DNA of 64,000 bases, from positions 1-64,000 of the IMG/VR virus record IMGVR_UViG_3300012271_000005; one strand, written 5' to 3'. The notes under the pieces are model-generated. The model saw only the letters and a list, made by a program, of their open reading frames with translations, was not told the DNA's origin and searched no databases. The translations under genes and the position numbers were made by a program. Positions within the stretch are counted from its first letter, which is position 1; the number at the start of each line of letters is the position of its first letter. This document shows positions 27,656-35,934 of the stretch, piece after piece. The stretch is from a virus.

Positions 27656-27751
27656 GAGTTGGTAAAGTAAAACGGCGAACCTCATGCTAACAGGATTCCC
27701 CTTATGAATCAAGGAGTTAGGTACACTTCCGAAGGCTTGAACATTTGAAGA
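27656..27751 (+). promoter_or_regulatory. CRISPR leader, family B, solo copy
   Basis: Near-identical to the leader of array 2 in reverse orientation. Both share TTGGTAAAGTAAAACGG, then, after a variable part, GTTAGGTACACTTCCGAAGG and CTTGAACATTTGAAGA ending at the repeat. Confidence 0.85.
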
Positions 27752-27780
27752 GTGTTCCCCGCGCGAGCGGGGAAGTTCCT
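27752..27780 (+). CRISPR. Solo CRISPR repeat behind a full leader
   Basis: One 29-nt repeat: GTGTT, core CCCCGCGCGAGCGGGG, then handle AAGTTCCT. The core stem is intact but the handle differs from the array 2 handle (ATGTCCCG). No second repeat follows; the next 40 bp lead to the start codon at 27821. It may be a minimal crRNA-like gene, an empty array awaiting spacers, or a remnant after loss of spacers. Confidence 0.85.
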
Positions 27781-27820
27781 ACCTTCTACTACGACCACAC
27801 CTTCTGTGGGGGATGAGACC

Positions 27821-28018
27821 ATGAAGATCAAGACACGGATTCAGCGAGACGACAAGCCCACGGTCATCATCCGAATCGTCCGCACGGAAGATGGGACGGT
27901 CACGTGGCAGAGCAAGATAGCACGCACGGGTCGAATCATCGGCACCGGTACGTGCGATACGGTCGAAGATGCGCTCCTGGAATCGTCCAAGGGGATGTTC
28001 GAGGTCCCTGATTCATGA
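27821..28018 (+). CDS. Small protein, 65 aa, after the solo repeat
   Basis: ATG behind GGGGGATGAGACC. Sequence MKIKTRIQRDDKPTVIIRIV and onward is beta-rich and basic at the N-terminus. It overlaps the next gene by 4 bp (ATGA), so they are coupled. Its only visible promoter is the CRISPR leader, so the solo repeat would form part of its 5' untranslated RNA. Confidence 0.6.
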   Translation: MKIKTRIQRDDKPTVIIRIVRTEDGTVTWQSKIARTGRIIGTGTCDTVEDALLESSKGMFEVPDS

Positions 28019-28893
28019 GCTACTACAAGACCAAAGGTCGCTGCACGCTCCAGGTACAGAAGCACGGCGGCGTGTGGATGGCCGAGGTCGACGTCTCTCA
28101 GGAGCATGGTCCGATGGCCGAGCTGTGCTGTGCTCCGGCGACGTCCTACACTCAGGCCGTCAAGATGGCCCACGCGGTGGAGAAGCAAGTAGAGGAGGGC
28201 TCACTCTTGCGCCTCCCCGAACAGGCGATTGAAGAGCACTACACCTCTTATCCCAAGCTGTACTATACGCGGTGGTGCGCCCTCTCTTGGATTCTGGGCT
28301 ATTACGGTATGGATTGGCTCGACGGACAGAAGGTCTCAACCTGCGACCTTCACCCGGACGGGACGCAAGCGCTGGACCTCTACTCCGAAATCTCTGACGA
28401 GCTGGAGGGTCTTGAGCGGCGGGCCTTCGCGCCGTTGAAACACGATGAGCCTCTTGAAGACTATCTCTCCAGGTACTACAAGGAGGAACAGTTTCAAGCC
28501 TATAAGGCCGAGTCCAAGGCGTTCTTTGAGCGGCCTTACCCCCTCGATGATACCGGCTACGCGGTTCATGACGCACATCTGCGAGACCTCGAAGTCCCTG
28601 ACAACATCCACCCCAAGTGGTTGGAAGCCGTCCGTGAGCTGCTCATCATCTGCGGCACGAGGTGCACGGAGACCTCGGCTCGGCTGTGGGCCGACGAACA
28701 GGGCAAGACACTCGAAGCTCGTTTCCCTACACGCTTCGAGCCCTTGAACCTGGACATGACCTCTCACCCCACTCGGCCCGTGTTTTCGAGCTTCAGCTTG
28801 ACGCAGAGGAGCGCGGAGAAGACGGCGAAGCTCTTGACCGCCAAAGAGCGTGAGCGTCTCCTTTGTGCCTATCCCAAGAGGTTCTCAGTATGA
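28015..28893 (+). CDS. Hypothetical protein, 292 aa
   Basis: Coupled to the gene before (ATGA) and after (ATGA). The first 60 residues (GGVWMAEVDVSQEHG) resemble in layout the small protein before it. The middle holds YPKLYYTRWCALSWILGYYG, an aromatic-rich helix, and the C-terminal half is charged. No catalytic motif was recognised. Confidence 0.6.
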   Translation: MSYYKTKGRCTLQVQKHGGVWMAEVDVSQEHGPMAELCCAPATSYTQAVKMAHAVEKQVEEGSLLRLPEQAIEEHYTSYPKLYYTRWCALSWILGYYGMDWLDGQKVSTCDLHPDGTQALDLYSEISDELEGLERRAFAPLKHDEPLEDYLSRYYKEEQFQAYKAESKAFFERPYPLDDTGYAVHDAHLRDLEVPDNIHPKWLEAVRELLIICGTRCTETSARLWADEQGKTLEARFPTRFEPLNLDMTSHPTRPVFSSFSLTQRSAEKTAKLLTAKERERLLCAYPKRFSV

Positions 28894-29150
28894 ACGAGTT
28901 GACCTACCTTAGAAGCGTTCTTGGAATCCTGGGAGCCTTTATGGCGGCCATGTTCTTCACGAGCTTCCTGATGTTGGCCTTGCCGGCTGAAGAGGACCTG
29001 ACGGGGTGGCACTTTGTGTTCTACTTCTTCTCCTGGACCTGCATCTTCATTGCGCGTGGTGCACGGGGAGTGGTCCTGTCACATCTGGTCGAGCTGGAAG
29101 CGGCCATGAAAGACCAGGGCGTCGATGCACCGGAAGACCTCGTGATGTGA
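28890..29150 (+). CDS. Two-TM membrane protein, holin-like
   Basis: 86 residues from an ATG overlapping the previous stop. Hydrophobic segments lie at ~10-32 (LGILGAFMAAMFFTSFLMLA) and ~43-62 (FVFYFFSWTCIFIARG). The C-terminus is charged. Size and two-helix topology fit a class II holin, and it lies near a peptidoglycan-cutting virion protein. No endolysin gene is adjacent, so this is a candidate only. Confidence 0.5.
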   Translation: MNELTYLRSVLGILGAFMAAMFFTSFLMLALPAEEDLTGWHFVFYFFSWTCIFIARGARGVVLSHLVELEAAMKDQGVDAPEDLVM

Positions 29151-29201
29151 GATTGTCTTTGTTCGCCGTGGTTGAAGAGACCTCAACCGTGGAGTCGTGC
29201 T

Positions 29202-31355
29202 GTGACCAGACGCTATGGAACCCCCCTCCCTCTCGGCCAGAAGCCCCTCAAGACCAAGATGGTGGGAGGCAAGGGCGCGTTGCGCTTCTCGTTGCGCATC
29301 GGTGAGATCACGCGGGTAGACTACGAGAGCATGGTCTGTGACATCTCCTGGATACAGGGTCGGTATCCGCCCTCTCTTGATGTCCCCTTGACCTCGGCCT
29401 ACTGGTCGGCGCGTAGCTTCCTTGGAGTGATGCCAGAAGAGGGCGCGCTCGCTGTATGCGGCTTCAGCGCCGTGCACGAGAGTCAGGGCACCCGTCCCTA
29501 TGTCCTGGCGTACATCCCCAATGGATACCGAACCGCCCTCGGGTTCCAACCGTTCGGGGTCGCCCCTCGTAATGCTCCCGAACTCAACGCCCCTCTTGAC
29601 GACATCCAACGTCAGCTCCAGGGTCAGTATGGCCCTACTCGCTACAAGATGCGCAAGCTCTACGGTGGTGACGCCTACATGGCCTCCACGCATGGCGCCG
29701 AGCTTCTGGTGAACCGGGACGTCCGGCTCCTGGATGCTTCAGGTGGAGAGCTGTGGCTGCGAGGGGAAGACAGCTCACTGACCACGACCTCCCTGGACCA
29801 TTACTCGACCACGGCAGCCGGCCGGTCCAGGACGGGTCGCATCTCTCGCGGAGCCCTGACTCTTCCTGCCGACGTCGAGAGTCGCCTCACGCCAGGGACC
29901 GAGCTGTTCGAGTACCTCCTGTCAGCCGGACTCGTCTTTGAGGACGGCGCGCTGGCCCCCGACATCAACCGCCTCCCTTATCTGGTGCTGGAGTCCGGGG
30001 AGCGTCTGACTCTGATCACGGACAACGGGGTCGACCCTTCCCTCCCATCCTCGCGCGCCTTCACGGAGTCTCGTCACGAGATTCAGGAGTTCGATGCGGG
30101 CATCCTGGGACATCCCGATCACTACGGGTTTGACTCGGACCTCCTCGCCCCTTCGCCCAACTACGCCCCCTTCATTGAGCGGGTCCACGGCACCGTCGTG
30201 GGCAACGACCCCTACACCCTGCGAGGAAGGGCCCAATATGGCAGCCTCCTGCGTCCCTCGGTGTTCTCCAGCCCCTCAGCCACGACAGGCTCTCCAGGCC
30301 TGGAGGCGGTCGCCAACGACGCCGAGGAGACTCAGAAGTCCATGGTCGCTGCCAGCCTCTACCGTATGCGACGCCCTGATGGTCTCGGAGAGCTGTTCTT
30401 TGCTCATGACAAGGAAGGCCATGTCTACCTCTCTATCCCCGGCTCGACCTCAAAGCCGGCCAGCCTTGGGGGCAACCGCAGCGTCGAAGCCGACATCAAG
30501 GGGTCCATCAAGGCCGTGCTCGGAGCCAACACGAACGATACGCAGTCCCTCGACCTCTTCGCGCGTGGTGGGTTCCTGTGGTCCCTGGGGACCCTCGCGT
30601 CGTCGCGACGCTCTCTTGATCTGACAGCTCGGGGAGGCATCAACATCAAGGTCGAGCGGCCCGACGTCAACGGGTACGCGATGCAATCTACCCTCAACGG
30701 AGACGTAGGGCTCTCCGCGCGCGGTTCGATGGGCGTGGCCCTGACGGGAGATCTTCTCGAAGACATCCAGGGGTTGCGCGAGACCAACGCGGAAGCGGTG
30801 AGCGTGAACGTTGGCGTGGGAGGCAAGACGGAGACGATTCAAGGTGATCGCCAGTCGGTCGTCACAGGCAACGAGCAGCTCAAGATTGGACAGGGGCGTG
30901 ACGTCACGATCACGGGACCCTCTCCTCAGAGTCCCTACGCAGACCGTCTGGAGATCCTCGCCGGGAGCCGGCTTGAGACCTTCGCAGGACCGGCCACCGA
31001 CACGATCCAGTACCAGTCCGCCGCCACGAGGTCTATCGAAGCCACGGGGGCCCTCAACGCCACATGGTCCTCGGCCGGCGTGGGCACATACAGCTTCTCC
31101 TCCGCGTCAGGCTCGTTCGCCGTCAACGTCGGCACAGGTGCGATCTCGTTGAACGCGGGCGGCGCGGTCTCGATCAACTCGGGAGCTGCGATCACGATGG
31201 CGGCCTCCAACATCAACCTCACCGGCTCGGTTGGCCTGGGTACAGGTGCGGCGGCGGTCAACGCGGTCGTGGGCGGCGTCCCCGGTCCAAGCCCCTCCAT
31301 CGACCCCTTGACGGGTATCCCCGCCACAGGTAACCCTCTCGTGCGTACGGCTTGA
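29202..31355 (+). CDS. gpV-like baseplate spike protein
   Basis: 717 residues from a GTG 8 bp after GGAG; a TTG 30 bp upstream lacks a ribosome site. Residues ~20-110 look like an OB fold (RIGEITRVDYESMVCDISWI). The C-terminal ~250 residues are repetitive and beta-rich (GAISLNAGGAVSINSGAAIT), as in the beta-helical needle of gpV/gp5 spikes. It would cap the hub and pierce the outer membrane. The middle ~350 residues are an enlarged region. Confidence 0.7.
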   Translation: MTRRYGTPLPLGQKPLKTKMVGGKGALRFSLRIGEITRVDYESMVCDISWIQGRYPPSLDVPLTSAYWSARSFLGVMPEEGALAVCGFSAVHESQGTRPYVLAYIPNGYRTALGFQPFGVAPRNAPELNAPLDDIQRQLQGQYGPTRYKMRKLYGGDAYMASTHGAELLVNRDVRLLDASGGELWLRGEDSSLTTTSLDHYSTTAAGRSRTGRISRGALTLPADVESRLTPGTELFEYLLSAGLVFEDGALAPDINRLPYLVLESGERLTLITDNGVDPSLPSSRAFTESRHEIQEFDAGILGHPDHYGFDSDLLAPSPNYAPFIERVHGTVVGNDPYTLRGRAQYGSLLRPSVFSSPSATTGSPGLEAVANDAEETQKSMVAASLYRMRRPDGLGELFFAHDKEGHVYLSIPGSTSKPASLGGNRSVEADIKGSIKAVLGANTNDTQSLDLFARGGFLWSLGTLASSRRSLDLTARGGINIKVERPDVNGYAMQSTLNGDVGLSARGSMGVALTGDLLEDIQGLRETNAEAVSVNVGVGGKTETIQGDRQSVVTGNEQLKIGQGRDVTITGPSPQSPYADRLEILAGSRLETFAGPATDTIQYQSAATRSIEATGALNATWSSAGVGTYSFSSASGSFAVNVGTGAISLNAGGAVSINSGAAITMAASNINLTGSVGLGTGAAAVNAVVGGVPGPSPSIDPLTGIPATGNPLVRTA

Positions 31356-31388
31356 CTCTAATCCACCTCTTGGGATACACTCTCGGCT

Positions 31389-31667
31389 ATGAACACATCC
31401 GAAGTCGAAAAGTTCTGCGAGGACACCAAGGCCTCTGGCTTCTATGTCCACCGACCACACCCGACGATGATCATCGCCGCGCGGAAACAGAAGCTCTTAT
31501 TTGGGGTGCCCATCCTCTATGGCGCTCGCTTCGCCGTGGTGGTCAACCCGGAAGGCGGATGGCTCATGGAGCATGTCCTCGGTCACCCGAGTGGTGACTT
31601 CATGTCTCGGGAGATGGATACCCTGGAGGAAGTTCTCGCGGTCGCGCGTCAGCTCCAGTCCGACTGA
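31389..31667 (+). CDS. Hypothetical protein, 92 aa
   Basis: Begins MNTSEVEKFCEDTKASGFYV. A beta-rich middle (LLFGVPILYGARFAVVVNP) and a C-terminal helix are visible. It lies between the spike gene and an independent promoter. Function unknown. Confidence 0.55.
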   Translation: MNTSEVEKFCEDTKASGFYVHRPHPTMIIAARKQKLLFGVPILYGARFAVVVNPEGGWLMEHVLGHPSGDFMSREMDTLEEVLAVARQLQSD

Positions 31668-31677
31668 ACAATATTCT

Positions 31678-31706
31678 TTTACGGTACGGTCTTCTTGTGG
31701 TATAGA
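31678..31706 (+). promoter_or_regulatory. Phage-family promoter
   Basis: TTTACG, 17 bp ending CTTGTGG, TATAGA. It starts the SspB-like unit. Confidence 0.75.
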
Positions 31707-31735
31707 GGTCGTACACACCAATATGGAGGTACTCG

Positions 31736-32164
31736 ATGAGTAATGAGAAGAAAGACAACGTGGTGAAGGTGCAGTTCGGAAAGATCGCGTCGCGAGACGA
31801 CGGCTTCTTCAAGGACCTCATGTCCTTGGAGGCACCCGAGCAGGATTACGACAAGCCGAGCAAGCAGCGGGTCTGCGAGGATTTCCTCGCGAGCGGCATC
31901 GTGCATGTGGCGCTGATCATGAGCGCGCCGGGGGTCGTGGTCCCGGAGCACCTGGGAAATACGGGCATCGGCGTCCTGACCTTCTCGTACGCTTACGGGC
32001 TGGTCGACTTCGAGGTGGACGGCGAGGGCTTGAGAGCCTCGCTGTTGTTCTCGGGTCGCAAGGTCTTCTGTGACATCCCCTGGAGCGCCGTGGTGAACCT
32101 GAGCAGCAAGGATCAAAGGCTCTCCGTGAACTTCGTCGAGGAGTTTCCGAATGTCCTCAACTGA
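31736..32164 (+). CDS. sspB: SspB-like ClpXP adaptor
   Basis: 142 residues behind GGAGG. The order VCEDFLASGIVHVALIMSAP, VVVPEHL, a strand (GIGVLTFSYAYGLVDFEV), then LRASLLFSGRKVFCDIPWSA and VNLSS follows the SspB substrate-binding fold. SspB proteins tether ssrA-tagged and other substrates to ClpX. They usually end in a conserved ClpX-binding tail; here the last residues are NFVEEFPNVLN, with no clear match. A phage copy could redirect host ClpXP or alter its substrate choice (inference). It overlaps the next gene by 14 bp. Confidence 0.7.
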   Translation: MSNEKKDNVVKVQFGKIASRDDGFFKDLMSLEAPEQDYDKPSKQRVCEDFLASGIVHVALIMSAPGVVVPEHLGNTGIGVLTFSYAYGLVDFEVDGEGLRASLLFSGRKVFCDIPWSAVVNLSSKDQRLSVNFVEEFPNVLN

Positions 32165-32558
32165 AGCTGAACAGCTCGAAGCCATCTCCTCGGAGATGGC
32201 TTCTCTCATCGTTGCGGCGTGCTCCAAGCTCCACACGGAAGCGCACACGCCTCATGGCGTCACCCTGCGGACTCAAGGGGAGCTGACAAGGGCTACCCTT
32301 CGCAAGGATGCCTGCAACGCTCCCCACCCCACACCCGCTCAGAAGCTGCTGCGGGCGGCGGAGCTGCTCTACTACCAGACTTGCCAGGAGATCCAGGAGG
32401 CCGAGAAACTCGTAGGAGAGACGCCAGAAGCGGTCGAGATGCTGGACGTTCGCTGGGCGCGTCTCTACCAGCTCATGCGAGAGGCGGACAAGGCTCGTGC
32501 GGTGGGGGCCGACGCGGTGGCGTTGGAAAACCGAGTCAACGACCTTGGCACATCTTGA
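32151..32558 (+). CDS. Hypothetical helical protein, 135 aa
   Basis: Starts within the end of the SspB-like gene, behind GGAGTTTCCGA, so it is probably coupled to it. The product is nearly all helical, with heptad-like runs (AELLYYQTCQEIQEAEKL). It may act with the adaptor, but only position supports that. It converges with the gene ending at 32536. Confidence 0.55.
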   Translation: MSSTEAEQLEAISSEMASLIVAACSKLHTEAHTPHGVTLRTQGELTRATLRKDACNAPHPTPAQKLLRAAELLYYQTCQEIQEAEKLVGETPEAVEMLDVRWARLYQLMREADKARAVGADAVALENRVNDLGTS

Positions 32559-33081
32559 GCGTGTAGGAGGGCCTCTCGTCCTCCCCTGTCGCGCCCTCCT
32601 CCGCATAGTTCAGGTACCGGGTCAGGGGCCTGAAGTTCACAATCTCCGGCCTGTCGGGGTACGCGTTGAGGATGCAGTCGTCGAGGTGGCCGTTGTAGCG
32701 GTCGATTTGTGCAAGGTAGAAATGCCTCGCCTCGTCCTTGAAGTGCGGGAGGACCTCCTCGTAGCGCTCTAGCTGATCACTGTAGCTCGCCTTGGATTTG
32801 AGACCGGAGATGCCGTACATGAGGAGGTCTCGTATCTTGTGTGTATGGATTCGGCGTCGCGGAGAGCGTCTCCCTTGAATCACCGCCTTGTACGCAAAGA
32901 AGAGGGCGTTGAGGCAGGCGTATTCATTATGCGCCTCCCGAGCTTCCAGGAGGCGTGCAGTGGCCTCCACATTGTGATCCAGGTCCTTGAGGGTCTTGAC
33001 CCATGTGTATGTGGAGTGGATCTCTTCGATGTGGTGGGAGAAGAGGTAAGAGGGCGTGAACTTGAAGGCGTGTGTTGTCAT
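32536..33081 (-). CDS. Hypothetical protein, 181 aa
   Basis: The ATG at 33081 overlaps the preceding stop as ATGA. The product is helical and rich in Tyr and His (YLFSHHIEEIHSTYTWVKTL). It contains a basic patch (QGRRSPRRRIHTHKIRD) that could bind nucleic acid. No known family was recognised. Confidence 0.55.
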   Translation of the reverse strand: MTTHAFKFTPSYLFSHHIEEIHSTYTWVKTLKDLDHNVEATARLLEAREAHNEYACLNALFFAYKAVIQGRRSPRRRIHTHKIRDLLMYGISGLKSKASYSDQLERYEEVLPHFKDEARHFYLAQIDRYNGHLDDCILNAYPDRPEIVNFRPLTRYLNYAEEGATGEDERPSYTLKMCQGR

Positions 33082-33398
33082 TCTTCTTCGTCTCTGTTGT
33101 AGACTTCGTGGTACCACTCCTCAATGTCGAGGCTGAGCTTGGTCTGTCGGTAATACTCGAATTTACCTCGGGTTTCGGTCTCAAGCCATCCGCACATGCC
33201 GAGCAGGTCGCAGATATTTGTCAGCTCCTTGGAGAGCTTTGACACGGGGCCTAACTCCTCAAAGGTAATCTGCGTCAGGATGTGCCCGTAGACCAAGTAC
33301 ATGTGCATCTCGGTATTACGGAGGCGGCGCAGGATATACAGGGGGGTCCAGGTTATAGCAGCTATGCAGCACATCCCTGGAGTCCAGGTATGCCTCAT
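33078..33398 (-). CDS. Hypothetical protein, 106 aa, start uncertain
   Basis: The frame reads TPLYILRRLRNTEMHMYLVY, then ITFEELGPVSKLSKELTNIC, a helical, possibly winged-helix-like protein. I placed the start at the ATG at 33398. A much better ribosome site (GGAGG, ATG at 33454) lies upstream but is out of frame because of three tandem 10-bp repeats; four copies would join the frames. The gene is coupled to the next by ATGA. Confidence 0.5.
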   Translation of the reverse strand: MRHTWTPGMCCIAAITWTPLYILRRLRNTEMHMYLVYGHILTQITFEELGPVSKLSKELTNICDLLGMCGWLETETRGKFEYYRQTKLSLDIEEWYHEVYNRDEEE

Positions 33399-33400
33399 GC

Positions 33401-33430
33401 TCGCTGATACGCGCTGATACGCGCTGATAC
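33401..33430. repeat. Three tandem 10-bp direct repeats
   Basis: The unit (T/G)CGCTGATAC occurs three times in a row. It lies between a strong ribosome site and the body of the 106-residue gene on the reverse strand, so copy number changes the reading frame. Confidence 0.9.
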
Positions 33431-33531
33431 TCTCTCTAGCTTCTTTTGGTTCATGCTGCACCTCCAAGGTGTTTATACCTTATAGCCTCTTATTCGGTCA
33501 AGCCGCGATTCCTTCTATCAGCCGGGTGACT

Positions 33532-34119
33532 ATGCCTGTGACACCACTACAGCTCGTACCTGCGTTGACCTCTTCCCTGGCGAGCGTGGGGATTCAAGGG
33601 GTACGCGCGCCCGCGCTCGCGCAAGCTCTCTCCCAAGGTGTGATCGCCTCTCTGGCCGTCGCGCGGGTCGTGACGGCAGCAACAGGAGTCTCGGGAGTGG
33701 GCACCGGCAACGGCCGCATCTTGCTTGACCCCGTGTCGGGTATTGCCACCCTCGCAGCGACTCTCTCTGCCCGTGGACTCAATGGATACTTGACACCGGG
33801 ATTGGCTCAAGGCATCATCACAGGTATTGCGCTCACGCTCAATACGCAGGCAACCGTGGCGACTGTAACGCCTGGAGTCGCCACGGGAGTGGGTGTGGGC
33901 AGTTTGCAAGGTCTCAACCCGGCTACAATGGCTCCGCTATTTTTGGCCGGGTTGGCCAGCACAGGAATCATTGGACCCCAAGCCTCCGCCCTTGCGTCTG
34001 CCCTGGGTGAAGGCCTGTCGGTTTGGATGTCAACGGGCGTCGTCACTACCGTCATCACCGGGGTACCCAGCGTACCTCCTATCGCCCTCGTCCTCGCCGG
34101 GACGGGTCAAATCTTCTGA
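33532..34119 (+). CDS. Virion-region protein with three internal repeats
   Basis: 195 residues from an ATG; an upstream GTG is less likely. Three ~60-residue units repeat the pattern 'L-x-S-x-G-I-x-G-x-x-A-x-x-L-A': SSLASVGIQGVRAPALAQAL, then ARGLNGYLTPGLAQGI, then AGLASTGIIGPQASALASAL. Each is followed by a Val/Thr/Gly-rich strand (VVTAATGVSGVGTGNG). Similar Gly- and Ala-rich small proteins occur in tail regions of large myophages (recalled, not searched). Likely a structural protein. Confidence 0.55.
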   Translation: MPVTPLQLVPALTSSLASVGIQGVRAPALAQALSQGVIASLAVARVVTAATGVSGVGTGNGRILLDPVSGIATLAATLSARGLNGYLTPGLAQGIITGIALTLNTQATVATVTPGVATGVGVGSLQGLNPATMAPLFLAGLASTGIIGPQASALASALGEGLSVWMSTGVVTTVITGVPSVPPIALVLAGTGQIF

Positions 34120-34127
34120 GGTACCAC

Positions 34128-34664
34128 ATGAGCGATTACACACTACCCCCTACCCATGACTTGAGGTACCCCTTCTTGCGTGAGGATAGTGGTGGGGACT
34201 ACGCCAAGTACAACAACATCCCCTACATCTGGCCGTTTGGCGGGTATGAGCACTCGTACCCCTACGACACGATGCCCATGCCCCCCTCTACGGCCCCCCC
34301 GTTTACGCTCCCTCCCCAGAACATGGCGCCCCCGATCGTGTCCACCTCTCTCGTGGCGCATACGCTCTACGACCTCCGCATCGTGTGGCATGATGCGGAG
34401 AGCGCGTACCTGCAATGCGAGTACGCGATGGCCATGCTTGGCGGTGACGATGTGCGACGCGTTCTGCTCGTGCCCATAGCCGAGGTAGGGCTTGTTGATG
34501 GGTCGCTAGCCGACCTTACCTTCAGGGCTCAAGACCGTACGTACTGGTTCACGCGTCCCGAGGAGTCCTACCGATATCAGTATGAGATGGACCGTGAGGG
34601 TGGAGAGCCGATCAACCTCGCGTTGTTGCTGTACTCGCTCCGAGACGCGTGGGCACAGCAGTGA
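34128..34664 (+). CDS. Pro-rich virion-region protein, 178 aa
   Basis: Begins 8 bp after the repeat protein. Residues 50-75 are Pro- and Met-rich (TMPMPPSTAPPFTLPPQNMA), likely a flexible linker or assembly arm. The C-terminal part is a compact beta domain (VLLVPIAEVGLVDGSLADLT). A structural or fibre-joining role is inferred from neighbours. Confidence 0.55.
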   Translation: MSDYTLPPTHDLRYPFLREDSGGDYAKYNNIPYIWPFGGYEHSYPYDTMPMPPSTAPPFTLPPQNMAPPIVSTSLVAHTLYDLRIVWHDAESAYLQCEYAMAMLGGDDVRRVLLVPIAEVGLVDGSLADLTFRAQDRTYWFTRPEESYRYQYEMDREGGEPINLALLLYSLRDAWAQQ

Positions 34665-35152
34665 CCGACATGACGCTCGAAGAATTCTTCGCACTCGAAG
34701 AGCACGAGGAGTCCTTGAGACCTCCCCTTCGGCTTGGCATCGTGGGCTCACGAGACTGGCCCGAAGAGCGCAAGGAGTTCTTCGTGCGCGAGGTCCTGGC
34801 GATGCTCAAGCTCCACCCGAGCATCAACACGATCGTCTCGGGAGGGCAGGCCAAGGGCGTGGACGGCTGGGCAATGCGCATCGCGCGCCACTTTGGCATG
34901 AAGCCGGTTGAGCATCTCCCCGCACACTACCTCCCCAAAAACGACCCTCGGTATCTCCCTTATTCTCCTGGCCACTACCACGCGCGCAACGAGAAGATCG
35001 CACAGGACAGCGACCTCATCCTCGCGTTCCGACACAAGATGTCAGGAGGCACATCCTCGACGATTCGATACGCTCAGAAGCTCTTGCCTCCTGAGCGTGT
35101 GATCATCCATGACTGGCCCCTTCGGGCCGCCACAACGGAGCCTATCAAATGA
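34661..35152 (+). CDS. SLOG (YspA/DUF2493-like) protein
   Basis: 163 residues from a GTG overlapping the previous stop (GTGA); an ATG at 34670 is an alternative. Motifs are LGIVGSRDWP, TIVSGGQAKGVDGWAMRIA, a conserved HARNEKIAQDSDLILAF and SGGTSSTIRYAQ. These define a Rossmann-like SLOG domain that binds nucleotides or ADP-ribose-type ligands. Some family members act in nucleotide-signalling defence; others are phage proteins of unknown role. It is coupled to thioredoxin by ATGA. Confidence 0.75.
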   Translation: MTDMTLEEFFALEEHEESLRPPLRLGIVGSRDWPEERKEFFVREVLAMLKLHPSINTIVSGGQAKGVDGWAMRIARHFGMKPVEHLPAHYLPKNDPRYLPYSPGHYHARNEKIAQDSDLILAFRHKMSGGTSSTIRYAQKLLPPERVIIHDWPLRAATTEPIK

Positions 35153-35469
35153 GCCTCAAGAACATCACCACCGAGACTCACGACCAGCACGTCTTCTCGG
35201 ACGACCTCAAGCGCGTTGTCGTCCTGGACTTCTACGCCGACTGGTGCGGCCCCTGTAAGGGGATCATGCCTCAGGTCGAGAAGATGGCACAGGACCGCAA
35301 CGCCTCCTTCTTCAAGGTCGACACGGACAAGGAGAACGAGTTGGCCTCGGAGTACGGCATCAAGAGCCTCCCCACGTTCATCGTGATCCAGGGTGGGGAG
35401 GTGGTCGAGTATTGCATCGGCGCCAACCTCGACAAGCTCAACGAGGTCCTTGACGGCCTGGGTGCTTGA
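35149..35469 (+). CDS. trxA: Thioredoxin
   Basis: 106 residues, normal for a thioredoxin. The active site WCGPC is near residue 32 (DFYADWCGPCKG), with the cis-proline in IKSLPTFIV. It reduces disulfides in cytosolic proteins; in phages it can support ribonucleotide reductase or act as a polymerase processivity factor. It sits in an operon with the SLOG protein and virion genes. Confidence 0.95.
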   Translation: MSLKNITTETHDQHVFSDDLKRVVVLDFYADWCGPCKGIMPQVEKMAQDRNASFFKVDTDKENELASEYGIKSLPTFIVIQGGEVVEYCIGANLDKLNEVLDGLGA

Positions 35470-35470
35470 C

Positions 35471-35932
35471 ATGTGGGTTCCCCTGTCCTTTGGCTTCGTG
35501 TTGGGTGCGGTGTTTGCCCTGCTCTGCGTTTGGTCTCGCTATGGCGAACAGCTCCAGGCTGCAACGGCTACCCTGTTGGATAGTAGACAGAGGCGACAGT
35601 TACTGTTGGAGTGGGGGCAACTTGAAGTAGGTGACCGGTTCAAGTCCAAAGCGACGTGGCACGAGATCGACCAGATTAAGGTCCGTGAGCGTACCCAGCG
35701 TTACGCTGCGCCTCAAGACGATGAGGTCTTCGTCTTGACCACCCAGGGGGAGATGATGCAGCATACCCTCGACAAAGTGTTTGTGGTACAGAGGATTGTG
35801 GACCAGCCCATTCAAGGGGCGCTGTCCCATCCTGAGACGCCTCTGGCGCTCTCGCATGAGGACCTCTTTGATAGTGACGCGGAACGTGAGGACCTCACCT
35901 CACGCGAGGCGGAGCATGACATCTGGAAATAG
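35471..35932 (+). CDS. Membrane-anchored hypothetical protein, 153 aa
   Basis: Starts one base after the thioredoxin stop. Residues 1-22 form a hydrophobic N-terminal anchor (MWVPLSFGFVLGAVFALLCV). A soluble domain follows (LEVGDRFKSKATWHEIDQIK) that looks like a small beta barrel. The C-terminus is acidic. Confidence 0.6.
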   Translation: MWVPLSFGFVLGAVFALLCVWSRYGEQLQAATATLLDSRQRRQLLLEWGQLEVGDRFKSKATWHEIDQIKVRERTQRYAAPQDDEVFVLTTQGEMMQHTLDKVFVVQRIVDQPIQGALSHPETPLALSHEDLFDSDAEREDLTSREAEHDIWK

Positions 35933-35934
35933 AC

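Noticed and set aside
27781-27812. Exact match of the solo-repeat guide to a promoter in the window
   Set aside because: Only partial similarity was found and no AAG-type PAM at the best site (31.68 kb); kept as a hypothesis only.
29172-29204. TTG start for the spike protein
   Set aside because: No ribosome site; GTG at 29202 has GGAG at good spacing.
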